A stretch of DNA of 64,000 bases from Mycolicibacterium aichiense (lineage in GTDB: Bacteria; Actinomycetota; Actinomycetes; Mycobacteriales; Mycobacteriaceae): positions 4,774,001 to 4,838,000 of the forward strand of contig NZ_AP022561.1 of NCBI RefSeq assembly GCF_010726245.1. The letters run 5' to 3'. Below the pieces are notes generated by a model, which saw nothing but the letters and a program-made list of their open reading frames with translations, was not told where the DNA came from and searched no databases. Positions 35,814-44,350 of the stretch are shown here, piece by piece. Made by a program: the position numbers and the translations under genes. The number at the start of each line of letters is the position of its first letter. The first letter of the stretch is position 1.

Positions 35814-38509
35814 TGCAGATCCCCGACCTGGCCGACACCACCCGACTGGAGTGTGACGTGCTCGTCATCGGCGGTGGTACCGCCGGGACGATGGCGGCCT
35901 TGACCGCCGCCGAACACGGCGCGCACGTGCTGCTGCTGGAGAAGGCACATGTCCGGCACTCCGGCGCACTGGCGATGGGGATGGACGGCGTCAACAACGC
36001 GGTCATCCCCGGCAAGGCTATCCCCGAGGACTACGTCGCCGAGATCACTCGCGCCAACGACGGAATCGTCAACCAGCGCACGATCTATCAGACCGCGACT
36101 CGGGGATTCGCGATGGTGCAGCGCCTCGAGCGCTATGGCGTCAAGTTCGAGAAGGACGAGCACGGTGAGTACGCGGTGCGCCGGGTGCACCGCTCCGGGT
36201 CGTACGTTCTGCCGATGCCGGAAGGCAAGGACGTCAAGAAGGCGCTCTATCGGGTCCTGCGGCAGAAGTCGATGCGCGAGAAGATCCAGATCGAGAACCG
36301 CTTGATGCCGGTGCGGGTGCTCACGTCCGGCGGTCGCGCGGTGGGCGCCGCGGCGTTGAACTCTCGCACCGGAGAATTCGTCGCTGTTGCAGCCAAGGCA
36401 GTGATTCTGGCGACCGGCGCGTGTGGACGCCTGGGCCTGCCCGCGTCGGGCTATCTGTATGGCACATATGAGAATCCGACCAACGCCGGCGACGGCTACG
36501 CGATGGCGTATCACGCCGGGGCGGAACTCTCGGGCATCGAGTGCTTCCAGATCAACCCCCTGATCAAGGATTACAACGGACCGGCCTGTGCGTATGTGGC
36601 CAATCCGTTCGGCGGCTACCAGGTCAACGCTGACGGCGACCGGTTCGTCGACTCCGACTACTGGTCGGGTCAGATGATGGCCGAGGTGAAACGCGAGATC
36701 GAATCCGCGCGGGGCCCGATCTACCTCAAGGTGAGCCATCTGCCGGACGAGACGCTGACGGCGCTCGAAAGTATTCTGCACACCACCGAACGACCTACCC
36801 GCGGGACCTTTCACGCCAACCGTGGCCACGACTACCGGACCCACGACATAGAAATGCACATCTCCGAGATCGGCTTGTGCAGCGGTCATTCCGCGTCGGG
36901 TGTGTGGGTCGACGAGCATGCCCGCACCACTATTCCGGGTCTGTACGCAGCCGGTGACCTGGCCTGTGTGCCGCACAACTACATGATCGGCGCCTTCGTA
37001 TACGGTGAGCTGGCCGGTGAACACGCGGCCTCTACGCTCACCGATCTCACAGCGCCGCAGTCACTTCCAGATGAGCAGCTGCGCGAGGCTCACGAGTTGG
37101 TGTACCGGCCGCTGCACCATCCTGACTGGCCGCCGCAGCCGCAGGTGGAGTACAAGCTTCGCCGCTTCGTCAACGATTACGTCGCCCCGCCGAAGACCGC
37201 GACGAAGCTGTCGATCGCGGTCGACACCTTCGAGCGCATGCACGGTGAGATCAAGCAGATCGGCGCACGCACCCCGCATGAGTTGATGCGCGCGGTCGAG
37301 GTGTCCTTTATCAGGGACTGCGCGGAGATGGCGGCACGGTCGTCGCTGACTCGAACCGAATCCCGTTGGGGCCTCTATCACGATCGCTCGGATGTGCCCG
37401 AGCGTGATGATGTCAACTGGCGCTACCACCTGAACCTCCGCAAGACCGTGGACGGGACCATGGAGTTCCTCAAGCGGCCGGTCGCCCCGTACTTCGTTCC
37501 GGTGCCCGGCCTCGACGATCTGCCGACCGGTGAGACGGAGCCGATTCCGGTGGCACAACCGACGATCGGCCACGACCGGCACTGGAACTCGACGCCGGTG
37601 ACCGCCGTGATCTCGCAGCCCACTCAGCCGCCGTCGCCGCGGATCGCCACGGTGCTCGCGCTCGAGGCGCCGTCACTCGATGACCTCGCCGAGTTCCTTG
37701 CCGATGCCGACCCGGCTGTGCGACGTACTGCTGTCGACACATTGAGCGAGCATCTCTGCGAAGGGTATGCGGACGCGTTGATCACGGCGCTGGCCGACGG
37801 CGATGCGGGCGTGCGTAGGGCCGCGTCGGAAGGTGTGCGTGAGCTGGTCGAGGTGCTGCCCAATCCGCAAGCCGCACAGCCGCTTCTGTCGTCGCCCGAT
37901 CCGGTGGTCCGCAGCTCCGCGCTGTACCTGCTGAGCTTCCGCCGGGTGGGGGATGTCCGGAGCTTCCGTTCGGCCCTGGGCGATCCCGATCATCGGGTGC
38001 GTATCGAGGCGGTCCGGGCGTTGGTGTCGGTGGACGACGACGACGGGGTCGCCTCGGCCGCCGGGGACGACAATCGCGAGGTGCGTATCGCCGCCGCCAA
38101 CGGTCTGGGCACCCTGGCCAGCGGACCCGACGCGGTCCGTCAGCTCATCGGCGACCCCGACCCACTGGTGCGCGCTGCGGCGTTGGCCGCCTTGGGCGAC
38201 ATCGGTTGCGATGACGCTGACCTGCCGCAGATCGAGCGCGCGCTGCGCGACACGGCGTGGCAGATCCGAGTGGGAGCAGTTCGCGCACTGTCGGGTACGG
38301 GTGAAGCCGGGGTAGAGATATTGGTCCGCACGCTGGACGACCGGCATCTGGACGTGCGCAAGGCGGCGGTGTTGGGCTTGACGCGATGGGTGTCCCATCC
38401 CGCTGCCCGCGACGCACTGACGGCCGCGCAGGCCGACAGCGACGCCGACGTGCGCGCCTACGCTCGACACGCACTCGCCGGCGCTGAATTGGCCGAGGCG
38501 TTGGACTAG
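35813..38509 (+). CDS. AprA/fumarate-reductase-like flavoprotein with C-terminal HEAT repeats
   Basis: 898 residues. Residues ~1-600 are a succinate dehydrogenase/fumarate reductase/APS reductase flavoprotein: the FAD dinucleotide motif is DVLVIGGGTAGTMAALTA, then LLLEKAHVRHSGALAMGMDG, AVILATGACGR, and the second FAD contact PGLYAAGDLACVPHNYMIGA. The HSGALAMG and PEDYVAEI segments resemble AprA. From ~605 the chain is a series of HEAT/PBS-lyase-like repeats (ADPAVRRTAVDTL, PDPVVRSSALYLL, PDHRVRIEAVRAL and others). It is the last gene of the operon and probably pairs with the AprB-like ferredoxin. The substrate is unknown. Confidence 0.88.
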   Translation: MQIPDLADTTRLECDVLVIGGGTAGTMAALTAAEHGAHVLLLEKAHVRHSGALAMGMDGVNNAVIPGKAIPEDYVAEITRANDGIVNQRTIYQTATRGFAMVQRLERYGVKFEKDEHGEYAVRRVHRSGSYVLPMPEGKDVKKALYRVLRQKSMREKIQIENRLMPVRVLTSGGRAVGAAALNSRTGEFVAVAAKAVILATGACGRLGLPASGYLYGTYENPTNAGDGYAMAYHAGAELSGIECFQINPLIKDYNGPACAYVANPFGGYQVNADGDRFVDSDYWSGQMMAEVKREIESARGPIYLKVSHLPDETLTALESILHTTERPTRGTFHANRGHDYRTHDIEMHISEIGLCSGHSASGVWVDEHARTTIPGLYAAGDLACVPHNYMIGAFVYGELAGEHAASTLTDLTAPQSLPDEQLREAHELVYRPLHHPDWPPQPQVEYKLRRFVNDYVAPPKTATKLSIAVDTFERMHGEIKQIGARTPHELMRAVEVSFIRDCAEMAARSSLTRTESRWGLYHDRSDVPERDDVNWRYHLNLRKTVDGTMEFLKRPVAPYFVPVPGLDDLPTGETEPIPVAQPTIGHDRHWNSTPVTAVISQPTQPPSPRIATVLALEAPSLDDLAEFLADADPAVRRTAVDTLSEHLCEGYADALITALADGDAGVRRAASEGVRELVEVLPNPQAAQPLLSSPDPVVRSSALYLLSFRRVGDVRSFRSALGDPDHRVRIEAVRALVSVDDDDGVASAAGDDNREVRIAAANGLGTLASGPDAVRQLIGDPDPLVRAAALAALGDIGCDDADLPQIERALRDTAWQIRVGAVRALSGTGEAGVEILVRTLDDRHLDVRKAAVLGLTRWVSHPAARDALTAAQADSDADVRAYARHALAGAELAEALD

Positions 38510-38532
38510 TCAACCCACTGCGGCACAGACAC

Positions 38533-38566
38533 ATCGGTGGGGACCATGCGGTCCCCACCGATTTTG
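38533..38566. terminator. Strong bidirectional terminator
   Basis: ATCGGTGGGGACC (38533-38545) and GGTCCCCACCGAT (38550-38562) are perfect 13-base arms with an ATGC loop, followed by TTTG. It lies between the convergent flavoprotein and IniB-like genes. Confidence 0.85.
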
Positions 38567-38582
38567 TGTCAAGCTTCGCCGG

Positions 38583-41345
38583 TCAGAATCCCGGGTGGTG
38601 CTGATCGAGCTGGTTATGTGCCGACAGATCGGCGCTCGCCTGGCTGTGCGACGCCGCGCTGTCGTGGCTCGTGTCGTACAGCGAGTGACTCGAGTAGTCG
38701 GTGTTTGCATGCGCCGACTGGTCGTACGTGGAGTGATCGGGCACCGGCGTCGCCGCGGCGTGACTTGATGCGTCGAATGCCGAATGCTGATCGACCGTCG
38801 CCGAACTGTGGCTGGTGTCAACCGAACTCGAGGTGCCGGTGTTGGCGCCGCCCTGCGTCGTGGTGATCACCGAGCCGCCGTTGGAACCGGCCGCGACCTG
38901 CCCGCCGCCGGTGGCCGAACCACCGGTGTGGATGACGCTGCCCTGCGACGGAGTAACCGTGGCCGCCGAGCCGTGAGTGCCCGTCGACGCCGTTGCGCCG
39001 GCCCCGGTGTTGACCGAGCCGTGGCCGCCAAGGGCGGCGGTGTCGTGGCCCAGGATGTCGGCCTGGCCGCCAAAAGCGTTCTGGAACGAGGTGTTTCCGC
39101 CCGCCGACACGTGGTCGGCTGCCGCCGAGCCGCTCGTCGCGCCGGCCGCCTGGACCGAATTGTGCAGATTCAGGCTCGTCGCCTCGTGGTTCAGGAAGTT
39201 CGAGCTTCCACCACCGGAGGCCGTGGCCCCGCCGGCGATGCTCGACCCACCGCTGATGCCGGTCTGGCCACCAGCGTGTGCAGCCGAGGTCTCCGACGCC
39301 GCCACATGAGTCTGGCCGCCGACGACTCCACCGAGGTTGGTCTGCCCACCGAACCCGGCAGCGACGTTGGTCTGGCCGCCAAGGGCCGCACCGTCGTTGT
39401 GCAGGAAGCTCGCCGCCGCGGTGTTGCTCGCGGCCACCTGAGCGCCGGCGGTCGCACTGCCCAAGGGGCTGGCGAACGCGGCGGCGGTTGTGCTGCTCGC
39501 CGCGGCATTGCCGGCTGCAGTCACGCCGGCACCACCGAGCCCGATCGCTCCGCCACCGGCCGCAGCGGTCTGGCCGCCGAGGCTGGCGCCGCCGAGCGGG
39601 CTGCTGAAGCCGACGTTGGACGTGCTGCTGAAGTTCGCATTCTCCTGAGCGCTCAGACCGGTACCGACGTTGGCCGAGCCGCCGGCGCCGCCACTGGCGC
39701 TGGTGTTGGTGCTACCGCTGAGCGTCGTGCGACGGTCGGCGTCGACTTCGTTGGCATCGATCACCCGAGCACGGTCGTTGATCTGCGCGCCCCCGGCGAG
39801 CTGACTGCCAGCACCGGCGGCGAAGTTGCTACCTGCGTTGACACCGCCGCCGAACTGGCCACCCATGTGGCCACCAAAACCAGTCTGCCCGTGGACATTA
39901 GCGCCGCCCCCGAGGCCGGCCGCGGCACCTGCGCCTGCGGCTGCTGCGCCACCGAGTTCCGCACCGGTCTGGAAACCGCCGCCGAGCTCAGCACCACCGT
40001 TGAAGCCAGTGTTCACGCCAAAACCACTGTGCCCACCAAGCTCAGCGCCGCTCTCGATGCCGCCGCCCAGGCCGGCATTGAAACCGCCACCAAGTTCAGC
40101 ACCACCCTCGACACCGCCACCGGCACCAAAGCCCGTGCCCAAACCGACACCCGAGTGACCACCGAACTCAGTGCCACCCTCAAAGCCGCCACCCAGGCCG
40201 GCATTGAAACCACCACCCAGCTCAGCACCACCCTCGACACCGCCACCGGCACCAACACCGGCACCAAAGCCCGTGCCCAGGCCGACGCCCGAGTGACCAC
40301 CGAACTCAGTGCCACCCTCAAAGCCGCCACCCAGGCCGGCATTGAAACCGCCACCAAGTTCAGCACCACCCTCGACACCGCCACCGGCACCAACACCGGC
40401 ACCAAAGCCCGTGCCCAGGCCGACGCCCGAGTGACCACCGATCTCAGTGCCACCCTCAAAGCCGCCACCCAGGCCGGCATTGAAACCGCCACCGAGTTCA
40501 GCGCCACCACCGGCACCGAAGCCGGTTCCAAATCCCGTACCCAGGCCGACGCCCGTCTGGCCGCCGAGTTCCGCACCGCCACCGATCTCTGCGCCGGTGT
40601 TGAAACCGCCACCAAGTTCAGCTCCGAGGCCGGTGTGGAAGCCACCGCCGAGTTCTGCGCCACCACCGGCACCGAAGCCAGTCCCGAAACCGCTGCCCAG
40701 ACCAACCCCAGTCTGGCCACCAATTTCGGAACCGCCGCCAACCGCAGCACCGAGGCCCGCGTTGAAGCCCGCCTCGACCTCGACGTTCAGTCCGGCTTGG
40801 AAGCCGGCACCGATTCCCGCGCCCAGCCCGGTCTGCAAACCTCCGCCGGTGTTGAATCCGCCACCCAGCCCGGTACCGAGGCCGAGGCCGAGACCGGATT
40901 CCACGCCGCCACCGACTGCTCCACCGAGGCCGAGGCCGGTCTCGACGCCGCCACCGAGCGCGGCACCAAGGCCGGCGCCGAGGCTTTCACCCAGGCCGAC
41001 CCCGAGTCCGTCGCCGACCGCGGCGGCCAGATTCGAGCCACCGTCGACTCCAAGATTCAGTGCCTGGTCGGCGACGACTCCGGCAGCCGCCCCGGGGGCC
41101 GAAAGGAGGCCTTCGACCGGCGCGAAGCCGTACTGATTGGAAAGAGCCTGCGCCAGACCGGACACCGGGTCCGCACCGACGAGCTGGAGGCCGGGGACTG
41201 CGGACGCAGCGACCGACTGAATCTGCTCAGGGCTGACGTTGGCCAGCCCGGCATTGGCCAGTGCCGCATTCGGGTCGGCCACATACGACTGCGCTGCAGA
41301 CTCGTTGTTGAACAGGTCAAGGATGAATTGAAGCAGGGAGTCCAT
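38583..41345 (-). CDS. IniB-like glycine/alanine-rich envelope protein
   Basis: 920 residues from the ATG at 41345, behind AAGGAA. The first ~60 residues (DSLLQFILDLFNNESAAQSY, NVSPEQIQSVAASAVPGLQL) match the IniB N-terminal domain. The rest is low-complexity Gly/Ala/Leu/Phe-rich sequence with GGFNAGLGGGFEGGTE-type repeats. The last ~120 residues turn to Ser/Thr/His/Asp-rich sequence ending LDQHHPGF. IniB in M. tuberculosis is induced by cell-wall inhibitors with IniA and IniC; neither dynamin-like partner is here. The protein is twice the size of IniB. PE-PGRS proteins are excluded by the lack of a PE domain. Confidence 0.82.
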   Translation of the reverse strand: MDSLLQFILDLFNNESAAQSYVADPNAALANAGLANVSPEQIQSVAASAVPGLQLVGADPVSGLAQALSNQYGFAPVEGLLSAPGAAAGVVADQALNLGVDGGSNLAAAVGDGLGVGLGESLGAGLGAALGGGVETGLGLGGAVGGGVESGLGLGLGTGLGGGFNTGGGLQTGLGAGIGAGFQAGLNVEVEAGFNAGLGAAVGGGSEIGGQTGVGLGSGFGTGFGAGGGAELGGGFHTGLGAELGGGFNTGAEIGGGAELGGQTGVGLGTGFGTGFGAGGGAELGGGFNAGLGGGFEGGTEIGGHSGVGLGTGFGAGVGAGGGVEGGAELGGGFNAGLGGGFEGGTEFGGHSGVGLGTGFGAGVGAGGGVEGGAELGGGFNAGLGGGFEGGTEFGGHSGVGLGTGFGAGGGVEGGAELGGGFNAGLGGGIESGAELGGHSGFGVNTGFNGGAELGGGFQTGAELGGAAAAGAGAAAGLGGGANVHGQTGFGGHMGGQFGGGVNAGSNFAAGAGSQLAGGAQINDRARVIDANEVDADRRTTLSGSTNTSASGGAGGSANVGTGLSAQENANFSSTSNVGFSSPLGGASLGGQTAAAGGGAIGLGGAGVTAAGNAAASSTTAAAFASPLGSATAGAQVAASNTAAASFLHNDGAALGGQTNVAAGFGGQTNLGGVVGGQTHVAASETSAAHAGGQTGISGGSSIAGGATASGGGSSNFLNHEATSLNLHNSVQAAGATSGSAAADHVSAGGNTSFQNAFGGQADILGHDTAALGGHGSVNTGAGATASTGTHGSAATVTPSQGSVIHTGGSATGGGQVAAGSNGGSVITTTQGGANTGTSSSVDTSHSSATVDQHSAFDASSHAAATPVPDHSTYDQSAHANTDYSSHSLYDTSHDSAASHSQASADLSAHNQLDQHHPGF
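40081..40482 (-). repeat. In-frame tandem repeats inside the IniB-like gene
   Basis: Three near-identical units at 40081-40206 (126 bases), 40207-40344 (138) and 40345-40482 (138) encode copies of the HSGVGLGTGFGAG / GGVEGGAELGGGFNAGL pattern. The first unit lacks 12 bases. Partial, more diverged copies continue on both sides. Unit lengths are multiples of three, so copy-number change would keep the frame. Confidence 0.85.
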
Positions 41346-41750
41346 TGGACGTTCCTTCCTAGTGCTTGGAAAGCTCGATCGCCGGCCCCGCCCGGTGATT
41401 ACTAGCCACGGTATGGAGATGACGCGCACCCCGAAATGGGGCGCGGTCCCCTACCCGATACGGGGTGTACCGGGATATCCCAGCAACCCCCGTTAGGGGG
41501 TTAGGGGATCACTAGGGCTTCCATGGCGACTTCGTAGAACCCTGTCAGTCGGATCGGTATAAATACTGTTCAAGGCCCTAATCATGAGCAAGAGCAGACT
41601 GTGAACTGATTCACAACCGTTACCGGGTTATTGACATCGGGGTAATTATCAGCAAATGGAAAGCGTGCGAATCTGCACGTGAACCCATATTTCGCGGGCG
41701 CATCCGTAAGCCGCACCCGGGCCGATCCGGGTGCGGGAGAATCGACCCGG
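41346..41750 (-). promoter_or_regulatory. Leader/promoter region of the IniB-like gene
   Basis: About 400 bases without a gene. AACCCCCGTTAGGGGGTT (41485-41502) is a perfect 7+4+7 hairpin and GGGATATCCC a palindrome at about 41472-41481, both in the probable 5' untranslated region. The outer part (41560-41680) is A+T richer and could hold the promoter. In M. tuberculosis the region before iniB is the antibiotic-inducible iniBAC promoter; whether this one behaves so is inference. Confidence 0.45.
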
Positions 41751-42059
41751 CTAGGCGCCGTGGCGATACGCGTGGCCGGGATGCTCCGCCAGCCAACGAC
41801 GCTCGACGCGCACCACCCGGTGATGCTCGGCCATGATCAGCAGCGCCCCGAGGATCAGCAGCCCCGCGGCAATCGAGCCCAGCATCAAGAGCAGCTCGTG
41901 ATGGTTGTAGGCCAGCGCAGCGATGACTCCGACCAGCCCCATCACGCCGAGCGCGATGAGGAACAGGCCGGGAAGCCAGAGCGTGTCGATGAACGATTCG
42001 CCGGCGTGCGGCTGGGTCGTTCGGGAGTGATCCACCGGATCGCGATATGCACCCTTCAT
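41751..42059 (-). CDS. UsfY-like small membrane protein
   Basis: 102 residues from the ATG at 42059, behind GGAAGGGAG; a longer upstream frame has no conserved content. DPVDHSRTTQPHAGESFIDT at the N-terminus resembles the UsfY family, the protein encoded upstream of sigF in mycobacteria. Two membrane helices follow (LWLPGLFLIALGVMGLVGVI and LLLMLGSIAAGLLILGALLI). The C-terminus is basic. Function of the family is unknown. It is divergent from a secreted-protein gene. Confidence 0.65.
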   Translation of the reverse strand: MKGAYRDPVDHSRTTQPHAGESFIDTLWLPGLFLIALGVMGLVGVIAALAYNHHELLLMLGSIAAGLLILGALLIMAEHHRVVRVERRWLAEHPGHAYRHGA

Positions 42060-42203
42060 CGCGTCTCCCTTCCTTCCAGAGACGCCTTCAACGCTACGCC
42101 TCTGTGACGTGCGACACACCCGAGGCGGGCTCCGCGAATACCGAAAACTGACCCGAGCGTCAGATACGCTGCTCGTAAGTCGATCGTCCCGGGGGGGTAT
42201 CGA

Positions 42204-42911
42204 ATGCGTAAGCCAAATCGCACGGCCAACGTCCTGCGCCTTGCCGTTGCTGTCATCATCGCGACTGGTCTGGTCTTCGCGCCGACCACCACAGACCCGG
42301 CGGTCTCGCACGCCACGCCCGCACTCCACCGACAAACCGTTGCGGTCGATCTCACCGCTGCAGCACTGACCACCGCGGCCAGCGCAACGTCCGACCGCAG
42401 CCGGGCTGCGGTCGCACTACCTCCCGTCGGGATACCAACTCCACAGGAAGTGGTGGCGACGATCGGCCTGATCGCGATCGGAGCCGCCTGGTATACGGCG
42501 TTCCCTGTAACCCTTCCGCTGAGCTTCACTGCGGGGGTGTTGTTCAACGTGTTGGTGCGCGGCGTCAGCATGCAGTCGATCACCCTCGATCCAGTGTTCA
42601 TCCTCCAGGCGAGCGCCGCGTTCTTCGTCGCTGCCCCGTTGTTCTTGGGATCCCCACTGTTAGCTCTCACAGCGAAAGCAGTACCGACCCAGACTGTTTC
42701 GTCTTCGACCGCTGAACAGTCGACCGCCGCTCGGCCAGCCCGCAAGGCGGCTGGCCCCGGACTGGCCGGCTCTCGACGCACCGCCGGGGCGGCCATCACC
42801 GCGGTTCGTGCACCGAAAGCCCATCGCGCGGCGCCAAGCGCGCACAAGACGCCTACCGACAAGAAGCGCAGCGGAAGCGCCGGCTCGGCCCGAGGCGGCA
42901 AGAAGCCCTGA
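42204..42911 (+). CDS. Exported protein with Lys/Arg-rich tail, unknown function
   Basis: 235 residues. A hydrophobic signal segment (VLRLAVAVIIATGLVFAP) is followed by an Ala/Thr-rich stretch, two further hydrophobic segments (GLIAIGAAWYTAFPVTLPL and AAFFVAAPLFLGSPLLAL), and a ~75-residue low-complexity tail rich in Ala, Arg and Lys ending GSARGGKKP. The layout resembles many mycobacterial PE-PPE-unrelated surface proteins. No domain is recognised. It ends four bases before the convergent L,D-transpeptidase gene. Confidence 0.6.
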   Translation: MRKPNRTANVLRLAVAVIIATGLVFAPTTTDPAVSHATPALHRQTVAVDLTAAALTTAASATSDRSRAAVALPPVGIPTPQEVVATIGLIAIGAAWYTAFPVTLPLSFTAGVLFNVLVRGVSMQSITLDPVFILQASAAFFVAAPLFLGSPLLALTAKAVPTQTVSSSTAEQSTAARPARKAAGPGLAGSRRTAGAAITAVRAPKAHRAAPSAHKTPTDKKRSGSAGSARGGKKP

Positions 42912-42915
42912 AACC

Positions 42916-44184
42916 CTACGGCTTCGGCGTCAGCGCACTGCCTTTCAACCATTCGCCCCACGGCAGCGACCAGTCACCGTTCTGCCAAATCTCGAGCTTC
43001 GGACCACCGGTGTTCTTGACCTCCACCACGTCACCGGGCTGCGAGAAATTGAAGAACCACGAAGCGTTCGAGCCGTTGAGATTCAGACAGCCGTGCGACA
43101 CGTTGGTATTGCCCTGTGCCCACGTGGTGTCGTTGAGCTGATGCAGATAGATGCCGTCGGTGCTGATCCGGGTGGCATACGGGATCTTCACCTTGTAGCC
43201 CATCGACGAGGCCACCGGTAGACCGTAGGTCGACGAGTCCATCGTCACCGATTCGGCTTTGTCGATCACGGTGTACACCCCGGGTGGCGTCCAGAACGAA
43301 AACGTCCGTCCCGCAATGGTTTGATAGCCGCCTTGCCCCATCGACGTGGGCATCGACCGGACCAGTTTGCCGTTGTCGAACACACTGACCGTCTTGGTGG
43401 TGTCGTCAGCGATCGAGACGTGCGCGTCGCCGATGGTGAAGGTGGCCTTCTCGTTTTCCTCGCCGTACATCCCGTCGCCGACGCGCACCCCGAAGATGTT
43501 GGCGGCCACTGACACGGTCGTGCCCGGTGCGTAGTACTTGGCCGGACGCCAGTGGGCGGTTCTGTCGTCGACCCAGTACCAGGATCCCTGCACCGGCGGG
43601 TTGGTGGTCACCACCAGGTTGCGTTCGGCGGCCGCCTTATCGGAGATGTCCTCATCGAAGCGGGCGGCGATGATCGTGCCGATGCCGTAACGGATGTCGT
43701 CGTGGATCGGCAGCCCGCCCGGAGTCTCGAGGTAGACGTGGGTGAGGTAGTCGGGTGAGGCGGTGGAGAACTTGGTCGTCCGCGTCAACGGCACGCCGCT
43801 GGTCCCCTGGCTGGCGACCTGCATTGTGTAGGTGCGCCCGTACTTCAGCGGCTGGGCCGGCTGCCACGACGTGCCGTCGGGCGACAGAGCACCGGTCAGA
43901 GTGTTGCCGTAGTCGTCGACCAAAGACACATTGGTCAAGCTGCCGCCGACCACCTGAGCCGAGACCCGGCTCAGCGGGCTCAGCTCGGTCGAACCGTTCG
44001 CCGGCGAGATACCGAGCATCGGTGGCTTCGGGGGTGCCGGCGGCAACTGCACCTGGGCGGTCGCGGTGGCGGTCTTGCACACCCCCTGGCATCCCGGCAG
44101 CCCCGCGACGTCGCTCACCAGAACAGCGAGAAGCAACACCCCCACCACCAGGCCGGCCGTGCGCGCGGGACGGGAAAAGACCAC
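42916..44184 (-). CDS. L,D-transpeptidase (LdtB-like), copy 1
   Basis: 422 residues. An N-terminal signal-anchor (VGVLLLAVLVSDVAGLPG) precedes two Ig-like domains (LGISPANGSTELSPLSRVSA; TNPPVQGSWYWVDDRTAHWR) and the YkuD domain. The catalytic triad is seen in IYLHQLN and VSHGCLNLN (H, H, C). It makes 3-3 cross-links between meso-DAP residues in peptidoglycan and is the class inhibited by carbapenems. It is about 45% like its neighbour by eye, pointing to local duplication. Confidence 0.93.
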   Translation of the reverse strand: MVFSRPARTAGLVVGVLLLAVLVSDVAGLPGCQGVCKTATATAQVQLPPAPPKPPMLGISPANGSTELSPLSRVSAQVVGGSLTNVSLVDDYGNTLTGALSPDGTSWQPAQPLKYGRTYTMQVASQGTSGVPLTRTTKFSTASPDYLTHVYLETPGGLPIHDDIRYGIGTIIAARFDEDISDKAAAERNLVVTTNPPVQGSWYWVDDRTAHWRPAKYYAPGTTVSVAANIFGVRVGDGMYGEENEKATFTIGDAHVSIADDTTKTVSVFDNGKLVRSMPTSMGQGGYQTIAGRTFSFWTPPGVYTVIDKAESVTMDSSTYGLPVASSMGYKVKIPYATRISTDGIYLHQLNDTTWAQGNTNVSHGCLNLNGSNASWFFNFSQPGDVVEVKNTGGPKLEIWQNGDWSLPWGEWLKGSALTPKP

Positions 44185-44350
44185 CGAAAATCACTCCAGA
44201 ACAGGTCGACGATGTGTTGCCGGCGTCACCTTTGACGCCTGAGATCATAGACGTCCGCAGGCCTGGATCGTCACCCGACGAGCGCCGACTCGGCGACCAC
44301 CTGCAGCAAACATCCATTCATTAGCGAAATTTAATTCTCCCGATACCAAC

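Noticed and set aside
35702..37024. A 440-codon minus-strand frame
   Set aside because: It is antisense to the AprA-like flavoprotein, whose FAD motifs prove the plus strand.
40081..40482. Tandem repeats that might be read as a CRISPR-like array
   Set aside because: The units are contiguous, without unique spacers, keep the reading frame, and encode the Gly-rich repeats of the IniB-like protein.
38784..41405. An 873-codon open frame on the plus strand, antisense to the IniB-like gene
   Set aside because: It is a by-product of the Gly/Ala-rich repetitive coding on the minus strand; it has no ribosome-binding site, no known domain and mirrors the repeats.
42183..42203. GGGTAT just before the exported-protein start as a SigF -10 box
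   Set aside because: It is only four bases from the ATG and lacks the GTTT -35 at proper spacing.
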